The notes beneath the pieces were generated by a model. It worked only from the letters and a program-made list of their open reading frames with translations, was not told where the DNA came from and ran no database searches. A stretch of DNA of 64,000 nucleotides, from contig NZ_JAKJXE010000004.1 in the NCBI RefSeq assembly GCF_021728295.1, forward strand, positions 124,001-188,000, given 5' to 3'. The first letter of the stretch is position 1. The number at the start of each line of letters is the position of its first letter. The DNA is from Pseudomonas petrae. Its GTDB lineage: Bacteria > Pseudomonadota > Gammaproteobacteria > Pseudomonadales > Pseudomonadaceae. The position numbers were made by a program, and so were the translations under genes. Below are positions 37,245 through 46,510 of this stretch, piece by piece.

Positions 37245-38582
37245 TCACTTGGCCTGACTGACCCGCCAGACCTTGTTGCCCACATCGTCCGCGACCAGCA
37301 ACGCGCCCTGTTTGTCGAGGATCACGCCGACCGGACGGCCCTGTGCGTCGCCGTCGGCGTTGAGGAAACCGGTCAGGACATCCACCGGCATGCCGGTCGG
37401 ACGGCCGTTCTGGAAGCCGACGAACACCACTTTATAGCCGGCCTGCGGATTGCGGTTCCACGAGCCGTGCTCGCCGACAAACACGCCGTCGGCAAATTTG
37501 GCGGGCATGCCGCGCGGGTCGGACCACGTCAGGCCCAGCGGCGCGACGTGGGTGCCGAGTGCGTAATCCGGGGCGATGGCCTTGGCGACCATGTCCGGGC
37601 GCGGCGGCTGCAAGCGGCTGTCGACGTGTTGGCCGTAGTAGCTCCACGGCCAGCCGTAGAACGCGCCGTCCTTGACCGAGGTCAAGTAATCCGGCACCAG
37701 GTCGCTGCCGATTTCGTCACGTTCGTTGACCACCGTCCACAGCTCATTGCTGCCCGGTTTCCAGGCCAGCCCGTTGGGGTTGCGCAAGCCGCTGGCGAAA
37801 AGGCGTTTCTGCCCGGTCTTGACGTCCACTTCCCAGACCGCTGCGCGGCCTTCTTCGGCTTCCAGGCCGTTCTCGGCCACGTTGCTGTTCGAGCCAACGG
37901 TGACGTACAGCTTGGTGCCTTCGCGGTTGGCGATGATGTTCTTGGTCCAGTGGTGATTGATGCCCGCCGGCAGGTCGGTGACTTTCACCGGCTTGGCGGT
38001 GCTTTCGGTCTGGCCGTCGTTGTACGGGACCTTGACCACGGCGTCGGCGTTGGCGATGAACAGGTCATTGCCCACCAGCACCATGCCGAACGGCGAGGTC
38101 AGCCCGCTGATGAAGACCTTCTTCATTTCCGCGCGGCCATCGCCGTCGGCATCGCGCAGGATGCTGATGCGGTTAGCGCTTTCGGCTTCAGCGCCGACAC
38201 GGCTCATGACGATCCCGGTGGCGGTGCGCTTGATCCAGGCCATCACCCCCGGCCCGCCGTCCGTCGCGCCTTCTGGCTTGGGCGGCTTGTTGCTTTCGGC
38301 CACCAGGATGTCGCCGTTGGGCAGGCTGTACAGCCAGCGCGGGTGATCAAGGTTCTCGGCCAGCGCGCTGACCTTAAACCCTTCGGCAGCCTTGGGCGTG
38401 TCGGCGCCCTTCCAGCCGACGGCCTTGGACACCTTGACGGTCGGAATCAGCGTGCTGTTGGGCTCGGGCAGTTGCGGCTGCGCGCCCACGCCGGCCTGGA
38501 ACGGCAGCTTGGCGGTTTCGCCGCAGGCACTGAGCATCGCAGCAGTGGTCATCAGCAGTGCAAATCGGTGCATCGCAATCAT
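37245..38582 (-). CDS. PQQ-type sugar (sorbosone) dehydrogenase lipoprotein
   Basis: A 445-residue protein with a lipoprotein signal whose lipobox is LSAC (Cys about 20), so it is anchored in an envelope membrane. The rest is a six-bladed beta-propeller of the GDH-B/sorbosone dehydrogenase family: LDHPRWLYSLPNGDILVAES, GLTSPFGMVL, INHHWTKNI, GLRNPNGLAW, FADGVFVGEHGSWNR, and a closing GVILDKQGALLVADD. Family members oxidise sugars or aldoses with PQQ; the substrate is not shown. GAGG stands about 7 nt before ATG 38582, with an alternative ATG at 38573. Confidence 0.88.
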   Translation of the reverse strand: MIAMHRFALLMTTAAMLSACGETAKLPFQAGVGAQPQLPEPNSTLIPTVKVSKAVGWKGADTPKAAEGFKVSALAENLDHPRWLYSLPNGDILVAESNKPPKPEGATDGGPGVMAWIKRTATGIVMSRVGAEAESANRISILRDADGDGRAEMKKVFISGLTSPFGMVLVGNDLFIANADAVVKVPYNDGQTESTAKPVKVTDLPAGINHHWTKNIIANREGTKLYVTVGSNSNVAENGLEAEEGRAAVWEVDVKTGQKRLFASGLRNPNGLAWKPGSNELWTVVNERDEIGSDLVPDYLTSVKDGAFYGWPWSYYGQHVDSRLQPPRPDMVAKAIAPDYALGTHVAPLGLTWSDPRGMPAKFADGVFVGEHGSWNRNPQAGYKVVFVGFQNGRPTGMPVDVLTGFLNADGDAQGRPVGVILDKQGALLVADDVGNKVWRVSQAK

Positions 38583-38872
38583 CGTTCAACCTCGCGGCGG
38601 CCATCCGTGGGCCCATTGTTTTAAGAAATAAAAAGCTGAATGAGGCAAAAGCCTGGAGAAACATGAGGCTGACAAGTATCGCCACGTCGACCGAAAGCAA
38701 ACAGCTCACGGGACGCAAATGACATTTGCCCTTGGGGCATCAATAAAACGACCACTGCGTGAGCGTCAGGGTTCAATAATCTGCGCCGGCACGTCGGACA
38801 CAGGCCCGAGGGGTTCGCCATGCTGGCGGATTTTAGATACGCTGCCCTCCCGCTACCCCAGAGCCAGATCCG

Positions 38873-39124
38873 ATGACCCGCCCTGAGTGTGCCTGGGATG
38901 TTGAGGCGATCCATGCGATCCCCGCCGTGCCCGTCATTTTGAGCATAGTCAAGCACATCACCGGCATGCGCTTTGCGGCGATCGCCAGGGTCACGGAAAG
39001 CCACTGGGTGGCCTGCGCCGTCGATGACTCGATCAATTTCGGCCTCAAGCCGGGCGCCGAACGGGTGCTGGAATCGACCATCTGCCACGAGATTCGCCAG
39101 CACCACACCCCCCCACTTTCCTGA
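38873..39124 (+). pseudogene. remnant of a GAF-domain sensor protein
   Basis: The 83-codon frame reads as the first half of a GAF domain: AVPVILSIVKHITGMRFAAI, RVTESHWVACAVDDSINFGL, then ESTICHEIRQH. It breaks off after HHTPPLS, where the intact family continues with the rest of GAF and usually a histidine kinase. The sequence after the break contains a short duplication (TTCCTGAAGCCCACCTTCCTGAAG) and the ribosome-binding site of the next gene. A deletion that removed the remainder is the simplest explanation; a very short real protein is less likely. Confidence 0.7.
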
Positions 39125-39153
39125 AGCCCACCTTCCTGAAGAGAGGACCTGAC

Positions 39154-39903
39154 ATGCTTCTGCAACAGTCCACATGGATCGAGATCGAGCAATTTCTCAA
39201 ACGCAGCCGCACGATCGTCGTGCCCATCGGTTCGAACGAACAACATGGTCCCACCGGCCTGCTCGGCACTGACTGGATGTGTCCGCAGATCATCGCCCAC
39301 CAAGCGCAGCAGAGCGCCGATATCCTGATCGCGCCGACCTTCAACATTGGCATGGCGCAGCACCATCTGGGCTTTCCCGGGACCATTTCGCTGCGCCCCT
39401 CGACGTTCATCGCCGCCATCGGTGACTGGACGCGTTCGCTGGCGGGTCACGGCTTCGAAAAAATCCTCTTCCTCAATGGTCATGGCGGCAACGTCGCGTC
39501 GATCGAGGCAGCGTTTTCCGAGCTGTACGCGGAGGCCAGTTTCGCCGGGCGCTCTGCCGGCTTCGCCCTGAAGCTGACCAACTGGTGGGACCTGGAAGGC
39601 GTTGGCGAACTGGCACATCGGCAATTTCCGGTGGGCCACGGCTCCCACGCGACGCCGTCCGAGATCGCGGTGACCCAGTGGGCGTACCCGGAGTCGATCA
39701 AATCAGCGGACTACTCGCCGCAGATTGCACCGTCCGGGCCGATCCGCGAGGCGAAGGATTTTCGTGCGCGCTTCCCTGATGGCCGCATGGGCTCAGACCC
39801 TGCGCTGGCTACTCCAGAAAAAGGCGGGGAGCTGGTGGCGCTGGCGGCCAAGGGGTTGGTGCGCGCGGTTGACGCGTTCAGTCGCGAACCGGCGCTGCAT
39901 TAA
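39154..39903 (+). CDS. creatininase-family amidohydrolase
   Basis: A 249-residue metal-dependent amidohydrolase. The ligand motifs are SNEQHGP (E29, H31), GTDW (D40), FLNGHGGN (H110) and the Glu in GHGSHATPSE. Family members hydrolyse cyclic or linear amides such as creatinine or formylated intermediates; the substrate is unknown. GAAGAGAGGACC precedes the ATG. It lies directly behind the truncated GAF gene. Confidence 0.9.
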   Translation: MLLQQSTWIEIEQFLKRSRTIVVPIGSNEQHGPTGLLGTDWMCPQIIAHQAQQSADILIAPTFNIGMAQHHLGFPGTISLRPSTFIAAIGDWTRSLAGHGFEKILFLNGHGGNVASIEAAFSELYAEASFAGRSAGFALKLTNWWDLEGVGELAHRQFPVGHGSHATPSEIAVTQWAYPESIKSADYSPQIAPSGPIREAKDFRARFPDGRMGSDPALATPEKGGELVALAAKGLVRAVDAFSREPALH

Positions 39904-40068
39904 CGTCGCTGCGTTGACGGGGCGTAGCCGTGCGGCAATAGCGCGCGGGCGTTGAACTCGTCAGCCAAACGGCGGCCATAGTGGTGTGCGCTTATTGAAA
40001 CGGTATTGGATCTGGGGCAGGCAGCAGCGCAACGACCTTGCCCGGTCCCCTTGGCTGACAGGTGATAT

Positions 40069-40434
40069 GTGAATACTTTTATCCCACTGGACAAAGTTGA
40101 AGAAATTGATCTGCAGGATTACCACGAGGTCTGGCTGACCACCTCGGAAAGCTGGCCACAGGACCCGGCGACCGTTCACCGCAAGTGCCTGTGGCGCCAG
40201 GACCGCGAACTGACGGGTGATGTGGAAATCGACGGCGTGTATTTTGAAAATCTTCCGCACCTGTGGCTGCGTGTGGACGACCTCGATAATCAACAGGACA
40301 TCGACCTCGTCATCAAAAAGCTCAAGGCGCGCATCGCCGCACTGAATCTCAAGGGTGAGTTCTACCCTGCCGAGCTGCCGAAAGCAGCGCCTCACAAAGA
40401 CGAAGACGAAATCAAGAAAGACCTGCGCAGCTAA
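40069..40434 (+). CDS. 121-residue acidic protein, unknown
   Basis: Starts at GTG 40069 (MNTFIPLDKVEEIDLQDYHE). It has a two-part layout: a beta-rich front with several Trp (VWLTTSESWPQ, CLWRQ, HLWLRVDDL) and a charged helical end (VIKKLKARIAALNLKG, then a tail rich in Lys and Asp/Glu). No signal peptide or membrane segment. Codon use matches the neighbours. I do not recognise the family. It has no obvious operon partner. Confidence 0.65.
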   Translation: MNTFIPLDKVEEIDLQDYHEVWLTTSESWPQDPATVHRKCLWRQDRELTGDVEIDGVYFENLPHLWLRVDDLDNQQDIDLVIKKLKARIAALNLKGEFYPAELPKAAPHKDEDEIKKDLRS

Positions 40435-40571
40435 TCCGCTTTACCCGCTTCTCTGACGTGCGCCGTGGCTGATCTTCAGCACGGCGCCGTTCTTGCCTCT
40501 ATCCCTTCCGTTTCTTCCCGATCCCATCGAGACAACGCAACAGGGACAGCCGTGCGCCAACAGTCCCCAAA

Positions 40572-40611
40572 ATCGAAACAATGAGTCTCTATTTGGGCTA
40601 ATTGTTTCGAT
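40572..40611. promoter_or_regulatory. 11 bp inverted repeat upstream of the esterase gene
   Basis: ATCGAAACAAT (40572-40582) and ATTGTTTCGAT (40601-40611) are perfect inverted repeats, 29 bp centre to centre. The site is about 100 bp before the exported esterase start. No T tract follows. It looks like an operator for a dimeric regulator not encoded nearby. Confidence 0.5.
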
Positions 40612-40709
40612 CAGGACAGCTCCGTAGAGTGTGGTCCAAGCCAGCCGGACGCGATCAACACGCTGAACCGGCTCATCTGATCCCATTGCCATTCCACGTG
40701 AGCACCATC

Positions 40710-41729
40710 ATGAACACTCTGACAAAAACCCTGACCGCTACCCTCCTCGCTCTCTCCGTCAGCCAGGCTTTCGCCGCTGAAACCGCTGTACCTGAGCACC
40801 AGACCCAGGCATTCCTCAACGCGCTGGCCGCAGGTGGCGGCAAGCCGCTGGAACAGCTCAGCCCGAAAGACGCCCGTGCGGTGCTGACCGGCGCGCAGAA
40901 TTCGGTGAAGGTGGATTTGAGCGGGACCCAAGTCAGTGAGAAAACCATCAAGGCCGACGGCCAGAGCATCAAGCTGACCATCGTGCGCCCGGCCAACGTC
41001 AAGGGTGAACTGCCCGTGTTCATGTTCTTCCACGGCGGCGGCTGGGTGCTGGGCGATTACCCGACCCACGCTCGGTTGATTCACGATCTGGTGGTGGGCT
41101 CGGGGGCTGTCGCGGTGTACGTGGATTACACGCCCTCCCCGGAAGCGCATTACCCGATGGCGATCAACCAGGCCTATGCGGCGACCCAATGGGTGGCCGA
41201 GCATGGCAAGGAGATCAATGTGGATGGCTCGCGTCTGGCCGTGGCCGGCAACAGCGTCGGCGGCAACATGGCGGCCGTGGTGGCGCTGATGGCCAAGGAG
41301 CACAACACGCCGAAGCTGCGCTTCCAGTTGCTGTTGTGGCCGGTGACCGACGCGAACTTCGACACCGGCTCGTATCAGCAATACGCCGAGGGGCATTTCC
41401 TGACCAAAAACATGATGACTTGGTTCTGGGACAGCTACACCACCGACGCCAAGCAGCGCGCCGACATTCATGCCTCGCCGCTGCGCGCCACGACCGAACA
41501 GCTCAAGGGCCTGCCGCCCACGCTGGTACAAACCGCCGCCCTCGACGTGCTGCGCGATGAAGGAGAAGCCTACGCCCGCAAACTGGATGCGGCCGGGGTC
41601 GACGTCACCGCCGTGCGCTACAACGGCATGGTCCACGACTACGGCCTGCTCAATCCGTTGAGCAACATCCCCGAAGTCAAAGCCGCCATGCGCCAGGCAG
41701 CGGGCGAGCTGAAGGCTCACTTGAACTGA
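40710..41729 (+). CDS. exported alpha/beta hydrolase (HSL-type esterase)
   Basis: About 339 residues. A signal peptide (MNTLTKTLTATLLALSVSQA, cleavage near FAAET) indicates a periplasmic or secreted enzyme. The oxyanion motif is FFHGGGWVLG, the nucleophile elbow AGNSVGGN, the acid lies in QTAALDVLRDE, and the catalytic His in GMVHDYG. This is the hormone-sensitive-lipase-like (family IV) esterase group, acting on short acyl esters. ATG 40710 is the start that makes the signal peptide complete. Confidence 0.9.
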   Translation: MNTLTKTLTATLLALSVSQAFAAETAVPEHQTQAFLNALAAGGGKPLEQLSPKDARAVLTGAQNSVKVDLSGTQVSEKTIKADGQSIKLTIVRPANVKGELPVFMFFHGGGWVLGDYPTHARLIHDLVVGSGAVAVYVDYTPSPEAHYPMAINQAYAATQWVAEHGKEINVDGSRLAVAGNSVGGNMAAVVALMAKEHNTPKLRFQLLLWPVTDANFDTGSYQQYAEGHFLTKNMMTWFWDSYTTDAKQRADIHASPLRATTEQLKGLPPTLVQTAALDVLRDEGEAYARKLDAAGVDVTAVRYNGMVHDYGLLNPLSNIPEVKAAMRQAAGELKAHLN

Positions 41730-41756
41730 GTCCATCGGCCGCCACCCCGTTTTGCA

Positions 41757-42100
41757 GTGTGGCGTCCGACGCTTTCCCGGCTAAAGCTGGTCCTACTGAC
41801 GGATCGCGCGCGTCCAGTAGGACTGGCTTCAGCCGGGAAGAGGCCTGTGTGAACACCCTCGATTTTGCAGCGTGGTGTCTGGCGGCTTCCCGGCTGAAGC
41901 CAGTCCCACAGTTGGGTCACACCCAGTCTCAGCGGACGGACGCGATGCTTTCAGTGGGACCGGCTTTAGCCGGGAAGAGGCCCGCGTGAGCACCATTAAC
42001 TTCTCAGCGTGGCATCCGACGCCTTCCCGGCTGAAGCCGGTCCCACTGTTGCACGCAATCCGTCAGTAGGACCGGCTTCAGCCGGGAAGAGGCCAGTGTG
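41757..42100. repeat. BIME array, two and a half units
   Basis: CCGACGCTTTCCCGGCTAAAG opens the array. TAGGACTGGCTTCAGCCGGG (41817), a reverse half (41890-41910), TGGGACCGGCTTTAGCCGGG (41956), a reverse half (42025-42050) and a last half at 42066-42092 follow. The linkers (GTGTGAACACC, GACGGACGCGATGCTTTC) are related to those of the 32568 array. Confidence 0.88.
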
Positions 42101-42185
42101 AACACCATCAAACGCACATCGATACAAGCCCACGCCACCTTTCCCCCATTAACGTCAACGATCTGATCCCTGCGAGGCGTTTCGA

Positions 42186-43394
42186 ATGAATCACCCCCAC
42201 ACGACATGGAGCCGCCAGACCAGCTTTTGGGTCGCGGCCGCCGTGGTGGTCCATACGCTGTGGACCAGCGCCGCGCCCGCCATGATGTACCCGCTTTACG
42301 CCCATCAATGGCAACTGACGCCGACCGTGACCACGCTGATTTTCGCGGTGTTCCCGGTGTTCGTCGTGGCAACGCTGATTGCCTTGGGCGACCTTTCCGA
42401 CTACATCGGGCGGCGGGCAGCGATGTTGCTCGGCGTCGGCGCTTCACTGATCGGCGTGCTGTTGTTCGCCCTCGCCCCCGACGTCACGTGGCTGCTGATC
42501 GGCCGGGCGTTCATGGGCATCGGCGTCGGGCTGTCGGCCGGCCCTTCCGCCGCAGCGGTCGTCGAATTCAGTGCGCCGGGCAAGGCGAAACTGGCCGGCG
42601 CCATCACCACTGCGGCGCAGGCTTCGGGCCTTGCCGCCGCGCTGATCCTCGGGAGTGGCCTGATCCAGTACGCGCCGTTCCCCACGCGCCTGAGTTTCTG
42701 GGTGTTGATCGTCGTGCTCGGCGCCACGCTGTTCGGGGTCTGGCGACTGCCGCGCCACACCCCGGCCGAGAGCAAAAAGCCGTGGTCGCTGAAGCTGCCG
42801 CACATTCATCCACCGCTGCGCCGCACGTTTCTGGTGTCGGTCAGCGCGGTGCTCAGCGCCTACTCCGTCGGCGCGACGATGCTCTCGCTCGGCTCGCAGA
42901 TCGCCCACGACCTGATCGGCTCAAGCAATGCGCTGGTCAACGGCGGCGCCATTTCGCTGTTCGCCATCGTCCTCGGCATCACCGGCATCGTCGGCAAACG
43001 CTTCGGCTCAAGGCTGTCGATCATCGCCGGCGCGAGCTTTTCCATCGTCAGCCTGTTGCTGCTCATGCTCGCGACCACGACCCACGCCCTGCCGGTGTTC
43101 CTGCTCTCCAGCGCGGCCAGCGGCGCCGGTTACAGCCTGTTGTTCATGGGTGGCCTCAACCTGATCAACGCCCACGCACCGATGCATCACCGCGCTGGCA
43201 CCCTCTCGGCGCTGTTTCTGGTGGCATACCTGATGCAGGGCGTGGTCGCCCTGTTGCTGGGCCGCGCCGCCACGGCATGGGGTCTGGATCTGGCAATTGA
43301 TGTCGGCTCAGTGGCCCTCGCCGCCTTGAGCCTCGGCGCGCTGTTGCTGGCGATTTACGTGCGCCAGCCGCCGACCCGAGCGGACGCCGGGTAG
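42186..43394 (+). CDS. MFS transporter, probable drug/metabolite efflux
   Basis: A 402-residue protein with twelve hydrophobic segments. The MFS signature after helix 2 reads LGDLSDYIGRRAAMLLG and helix 5 carries GIGVGLSAGPSAAAV, as in DHA1-like exporters. GAGG lies about 8 nt before the ATG. The substrate is unknown. The frame after the stop meets a truncated VOC-family remnant. Confidence 0.88.
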   Translation: MNHPHTTWSRQTSFWVAAAVVVHTLWTSAAPAMMYPLYAHQWQLTPTVTTLIFAVFPVFVVATLIALGDLSDYIGRRAAMLLGVGASLIGVLLFALAPDVTWLLIGRAFMGIGVGLSAGPSAAAVVEFSAPGKAKLAGAITTAAQASGLAAALILGSGLIQYAPFPTRLSFWVLIVVLGATLFGVWRLPRHTPAESKKPWSLKLPHIHPPLRRTFLVSVSAVLSAYSVGATMLSLGSQIAHDLIGSSNALVNGGAISLFAIVLGITGIVGKRFGSRLSIIAGASFSIVSLLLLMLATTTHALPVFLLSSAASGAGYSLLFMGGLNLINAHAPMHHRAGTLSALFLVAYLMQGVVALLLGRAATAWGLDLAIDVGSVALAALSLGALLLAIYVRQPPTRADAG

Positions 43395-43441
43395 GCGCGG
43401 GGCCACTCTGGGCTAGAATCGCCCGCTCAGATCATCAAGGA

Positions 43442-43555
43442 GTGAAGCCCTGTGCAGATGTCCCCGGCATTCAGGACCTCGACTGGGGCAAGGTCATGGA
43501 AATCGCCGACCCGTTCGGCAATCGCCTGCGCTTCTGCGAGCGCTCCGAGGAGTGA
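43442..43555 (+). pseudogene. C-terminal remnant of a glyoxalase/VOC-family protein
   Basis: The 37 codons from GTG 43442 contain LDWGKVMEIADPFGNRLRFC and end in ERSEE. This is the last beta strand and metal-ligand Glu of the VOC fold (the family's xDPxGNxxxFxE ending). The N-terminal three quarters are missing. An AGGAG-like sequence overlaps the GTG, but a protein this short cannot form the fold. Confidence 0.7.
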
Positions 43556-43567
43556 ACCGCGCCGCCG

Positions 43568-44422
43568 TCAGAGGCGGAAATACTGCCCGATCGCCCGCCG
43601 CAGCAGGTCCACCGCGTCATCGCCGTGGGAGGCTGACGAACGCACGACGATGATGTCGTGGTCGGCGATCAGCGGCAGGCTGTCGAGGATGCGCATGCCG
43701 TCGGTGACCCGGGCGCGGTCGATCACGCTGATCCCCAAGCCTGCCTCGACGCAGGCCTTCACCGCCTGATTGGACGAACTCTCGAGCACGATGCGCATGC
43801 GGTGACCGCTGCGCTTGAGCGACTCGATCATCGCTTGCCGGTACGAGCATTGCGCGGCATGCACGGCCAGCGGCAACGGGTCCGGCAAATCCCCGGCGTG
43901 ATGCGCGGCGCCGACCCACACCGGCGTCGTCGGCACCAGCAGTTGATCGTCGGCGCCCAACTGGCCTTCCGGCTGGGCGATGACCGCCACCTGAAGACGC
44001 CCCCGCCGCACCTGATCGCGCAGGATGAAGCTGGGCGCGGTCTTCAGTTCCAGGACGATGTTCGGCCACGCGGCGGTGAAAATCGGCAGCACGTCGCGAA
44101 TCAGGTGCGTGGCGTATTCATCCGGCACGCCAAGGGTGATACGCCCCGCCAGCTGCGTGCCCTGCAGCTCGGCCAGCACGTGATCGTGGGTGCTCAGCAG
44201 TGCAGCGGTGGAGGTCAGAAAACGCTTGCCCAGCGGCGTCAGCGACACCGATTGATTGTCGCGATTGAGCAGTCGCCCGCCCGCCACCGCTTCCAGCCGC
44301 TGCACGTGCACGCTGACCGCCGCCGGGCTTTTGTGCAGCTGTTCCGCCGCCGCGCTGAACTTGCCAATGCGCGCCACGGCGTGAAAGGTGCGGACCTGTT
44401 CGATATCCAGAATGGCGCTCAT
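43568..44422 (-). CDS. LysR-family transcriptional regulator
   Basis: A 284-residue LTTR: helix-turn-helix at about 8-66 (VRTFHAVARIGKFSAAAEQL, then LLNRDNQSVSLTPLG), and an effector domain at about 90-280 beginning ITLGVPDEYATHLI. It is divergent from a DMT exporter with 74 bp between, so regulation of that exporter is likely. Its end nearly touches the VOC remnant. Confidence 0.9.
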   Translation of the reverse strand: MSAILDIEQVRTFHAVARIGKFSAAAEQLHKSPAAVSVHVQRLEAVAGGRLLNRDNQSVSLTPLGKRFLTSTAALLSTHDHVLAELQGTQLAGRITLGVPDEYATHLIRDVLPIFTAAWPNIVLELKTAPSFILRDQVRRGRLQVAVIAQPEGQLGADDQLLVPTTPVWVGAAHHAGDLPDPLPLAVHAAQCSYRQAMIESLKRSGHRMRIVLESSSNQAVKACVEAGLGISVIDRARVTDGMRILDSLPLIADHDIIVVRSSASHGDDAVDLLRRAIGQYFRL

Positions 44423-44496
44423 GGTTTACTGATCCCGAAGCACTGCTGTCGTTTATTTTGATTTATTAGATTACGGCGGTTGCGTAGCTTGGGTCC

Positions 44497-45426
44497 ATGA
44501 ACACTTCAAACGAACTGACCAACGTGAGCCATTCCCTTCCGTCTCGCCGCCGGGCGATCCCCTTGCCGCTGCTCGAAGCCGGGCTGGTGGTCATCTGGAG
44601 TTCGGGCTTCATTGGCGCGCGTTTTTCCATCGATTTCGCGCCGGCGTCGCTGGTGGTGTTCTGGCGTTGCCTCCTGGTCACGCTGATTCTCTTTCCCTTT
44701 GTCGCCCGGCCACTGCGCCAGACGCCGCCTGCGGTGCTGCTGAAAAACGCCGGCATCGGCCTGCTGGCCATGGCCGGTTATCTGTTCGGCGTGACCGAAG
44801 GGATTGCCCTTGGCGTGCCCGCCGGGCTGGCGGCGCTGTTCGCCGATCTGTTGCCGATCGGCATGGCCGTGCTGGCGGCGGTGGTGCTCCGCCAGCGATT
44901 GACCCGCGGCGTATGGGTCGGGTTGCTGATCGGCCTGGCGGGCGTGATGCTGGCGACCCACGACGCGCTGGCATGGGGCAGCGCACCCCCATGGGCCTAC
45001 GCCCTGCCGATGCTGGGCATGCTGTCGCTGGCGGTCGCCACGCTGTGGCAAAAACACTCCCCCAACCCGCAGGCGTTGGGCCTGCTGCCCAACCTGTGGT
45101 TGCAGTGCTTCGTCTCGACCTTCGTTTTTGCCCTCGTTGCCGGACTGCACGGCAGTCTCGCGCCTGTCCCCAATGCAGGCTTCGCAATGAGTGTGCTGTG
45201 GACGTCGGTGTCGACGGTCGGCGGCTATGGCCTGTACTGGATGTGCCTGCGCCGGGCCACACCGACGCGCGTCGCCAGTGTGCTTTACCTCAGCCCGCCG
45301 CTGACGCTGCTGCTGGCCTGGGCCATGTTCGACGAACCGTTGTCGTGGCTGATGGCCCTGGGCATGGCGGTCTCGGGCGTGGGCATCGGTCTGGTGATAC
45401 GCGGCGAGGCGCGGCAGGCGGCGTAG
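44497..45426 (+). CDS. EamA/DMT-family membrane exporter
   Basis: A 309-residue protein with ten hydrophobic segments. The first EamA half begins LVVIWSSGFIGARFSIDFAP, a form common in Pseudomonas DMT exporters. The second half ends SPPLTLLLAWAMFDEPLSW. It is divergent from the LysR regulator. The substrate is unknown. Confidence 0.88.
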   Translation: MNTSNELTNVSHSLPSRRRAIPLPLLEAGLVVIWSSGFIGARFSIDFAPASLVVFWRCLLVTLILFPFVARPLRQTPPAVLLKNAGIGLLAMAGYLFGVTEGIALGVPAGLAALFADLLPIGMAVLAAVVLRQRLTRGVWVGLLIGLAGVMLATHDALAWGSAPPWAYALPMLGMLSLAVATLWQKHSPNPQALGLLPNLWLQCFVSTFVFALVAGLHGSLAPVPNAGFAMSVLWTSVSTVGGYGLYWMCLRRATPTRVASVLYLSPPLTLLLAWAMFDEPLSWLMALGMAVSGVGIGLVIRGEARQAA

Positions 45427-45595
45427 CACGGGGCAGCACAGGGAATGCTCGGGCACGTGCAATGGGCGGGCACGCTGCTAGAGTGGCGCGGTCCCATTCT
45501 TCACGAGGGTGAGCTGCACAGGTCGTGAACGATCTTGCTCGCCCCGTTCGGCGCTACTCGCGCCGTACTCCCATCGTCTACTGGAGCGCATCCCC

Positions 45596-46468
45596 ATGAA
45601 AATCGGCTTTCTAGGCCTCGGCAATATGGGTCAGGCCGTGGCTGGCAATCTGTTGAAAGGCGGTCATGAACTGCTGGTCTGGAACCGTTCTCCCGAAGCC
45701 GCGCAGCCGCTGGTCGAGCAAGGCGCCACGGCGGTCACCGAGCCTGCGCAGGCGTTCGCCGCCGACGTGGTGTTCAGCATGCTGGCCGACGACAAGGCCT
45801 TGCGCGCGGTGCTGCTGGATTCCGGCCTGCTCAAGCAACTCAAGGGGCCGCTGATTCACGTCAACATGGCGACCGTCGCGGTGACCTTCGCCGATGAGCT
45901 GGCCGAGCTGCACGCCGCACAGGGCATCGACTACATCGCCGCGCCGGTGATGGGCCGTCCCAACGTGGCCGCCGCCGCGAAGCTGAATATCATGGCTGCT
46001 GGCTCCGCTGAAGCCATCGACAGGGTGCAGCCGTTGCTTGACCTGATCGGTAGCAAAACCTGGCGCATTGGGGACAAACCCTCCAGCGCCAATGCCATGA
46101 AACTGGCGATGAATTTCATGCTGGTCTCAGCCATCGAGGCGATGAGCGAAGCGGCCGTGCTGGTCACCCGCCACGGTCTGAAATCCGCCGATCTGGTGGA
46201 GCTGGCGTCGGGGACGATCTTCCCCGGCCCGGTATACGCCGGGTATGGCGCGCTGATCGGTGAACGCATGTACGAGCCGGCCGCGTTCAAGGCGGTGCTT
46301 GGGCTCAAGGATGTGGATCTGGTGCTGGCGGCGGCCAGTCAGGTGTCGGTAGAGATGCCGAGCGCCGAGATGATTCGCGCCCACTTGCAGGACGCCATTG
46401 ACCATGGACAGGGCGAGATGGACCTGGCGGTGTTGGCGGAAGTGGCGGAGCGGCGTAATCCGCGCTGA
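45596..46468 (+). CDS. 3-hydroxyisobutyrate-dehydrogenase-family NAD(P)-dependent reductase
   Basis: A 290-residue beta-hydroxyacid dehydrogenase. The Rossmann motif GFLGLGNMGQAVAGNLL is at the N-terminus and NADP-type WNRSPEAA follows. The catalytic Lys lies in SSANAMKLAMNF and the substrate loop is YIAAPVMGRPNVA. These match the glyoxylate/succinic-semialdehyde reductase-like branch (beta-HAD). The open frame extends 29 codons upstream, but ATG 45596 begins the conserved fold with GGAG 9 nt ahead. Confidence 0.9.
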   Translation: MKIGFLGLGNMGQAVAGNLLKGGHELLVWNRSPEAAQPLVEQGATAVTEPAQAFAADVVFSMLADDKALRAVLLDSGLLKQLKGPLIHVNMATVAVTFADELAELHAAQGIDYIAAPVMGRPNVAAAAKLNIMAAGSAEAIDRVQPLLDLIGSKTWRIGDKPSSANAMKLAMNFMLVSAIEAMSEAAVLVTRHGLKSADLVELASGTIFPGPVYAGYGALIGERMYEPAAFKAVLGLKDVDLVLAAASQVSVEMPSAEMIRAHLQDAIDHGQGEMDLAVLAEVAERRNPR

Positions 46469-46510
46469 GTGCTCTTTGGCTTGCAGTTGATGTGAGGTGC
46501 AGAGGTCGGC

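Noticed and set aside
38664..38723. 19-codon frame with GGAG ahead (MRLTSIATSTESKQ)
   Set aside because: Too short, not hydrophobic, with no context; chance occurrence is likely.
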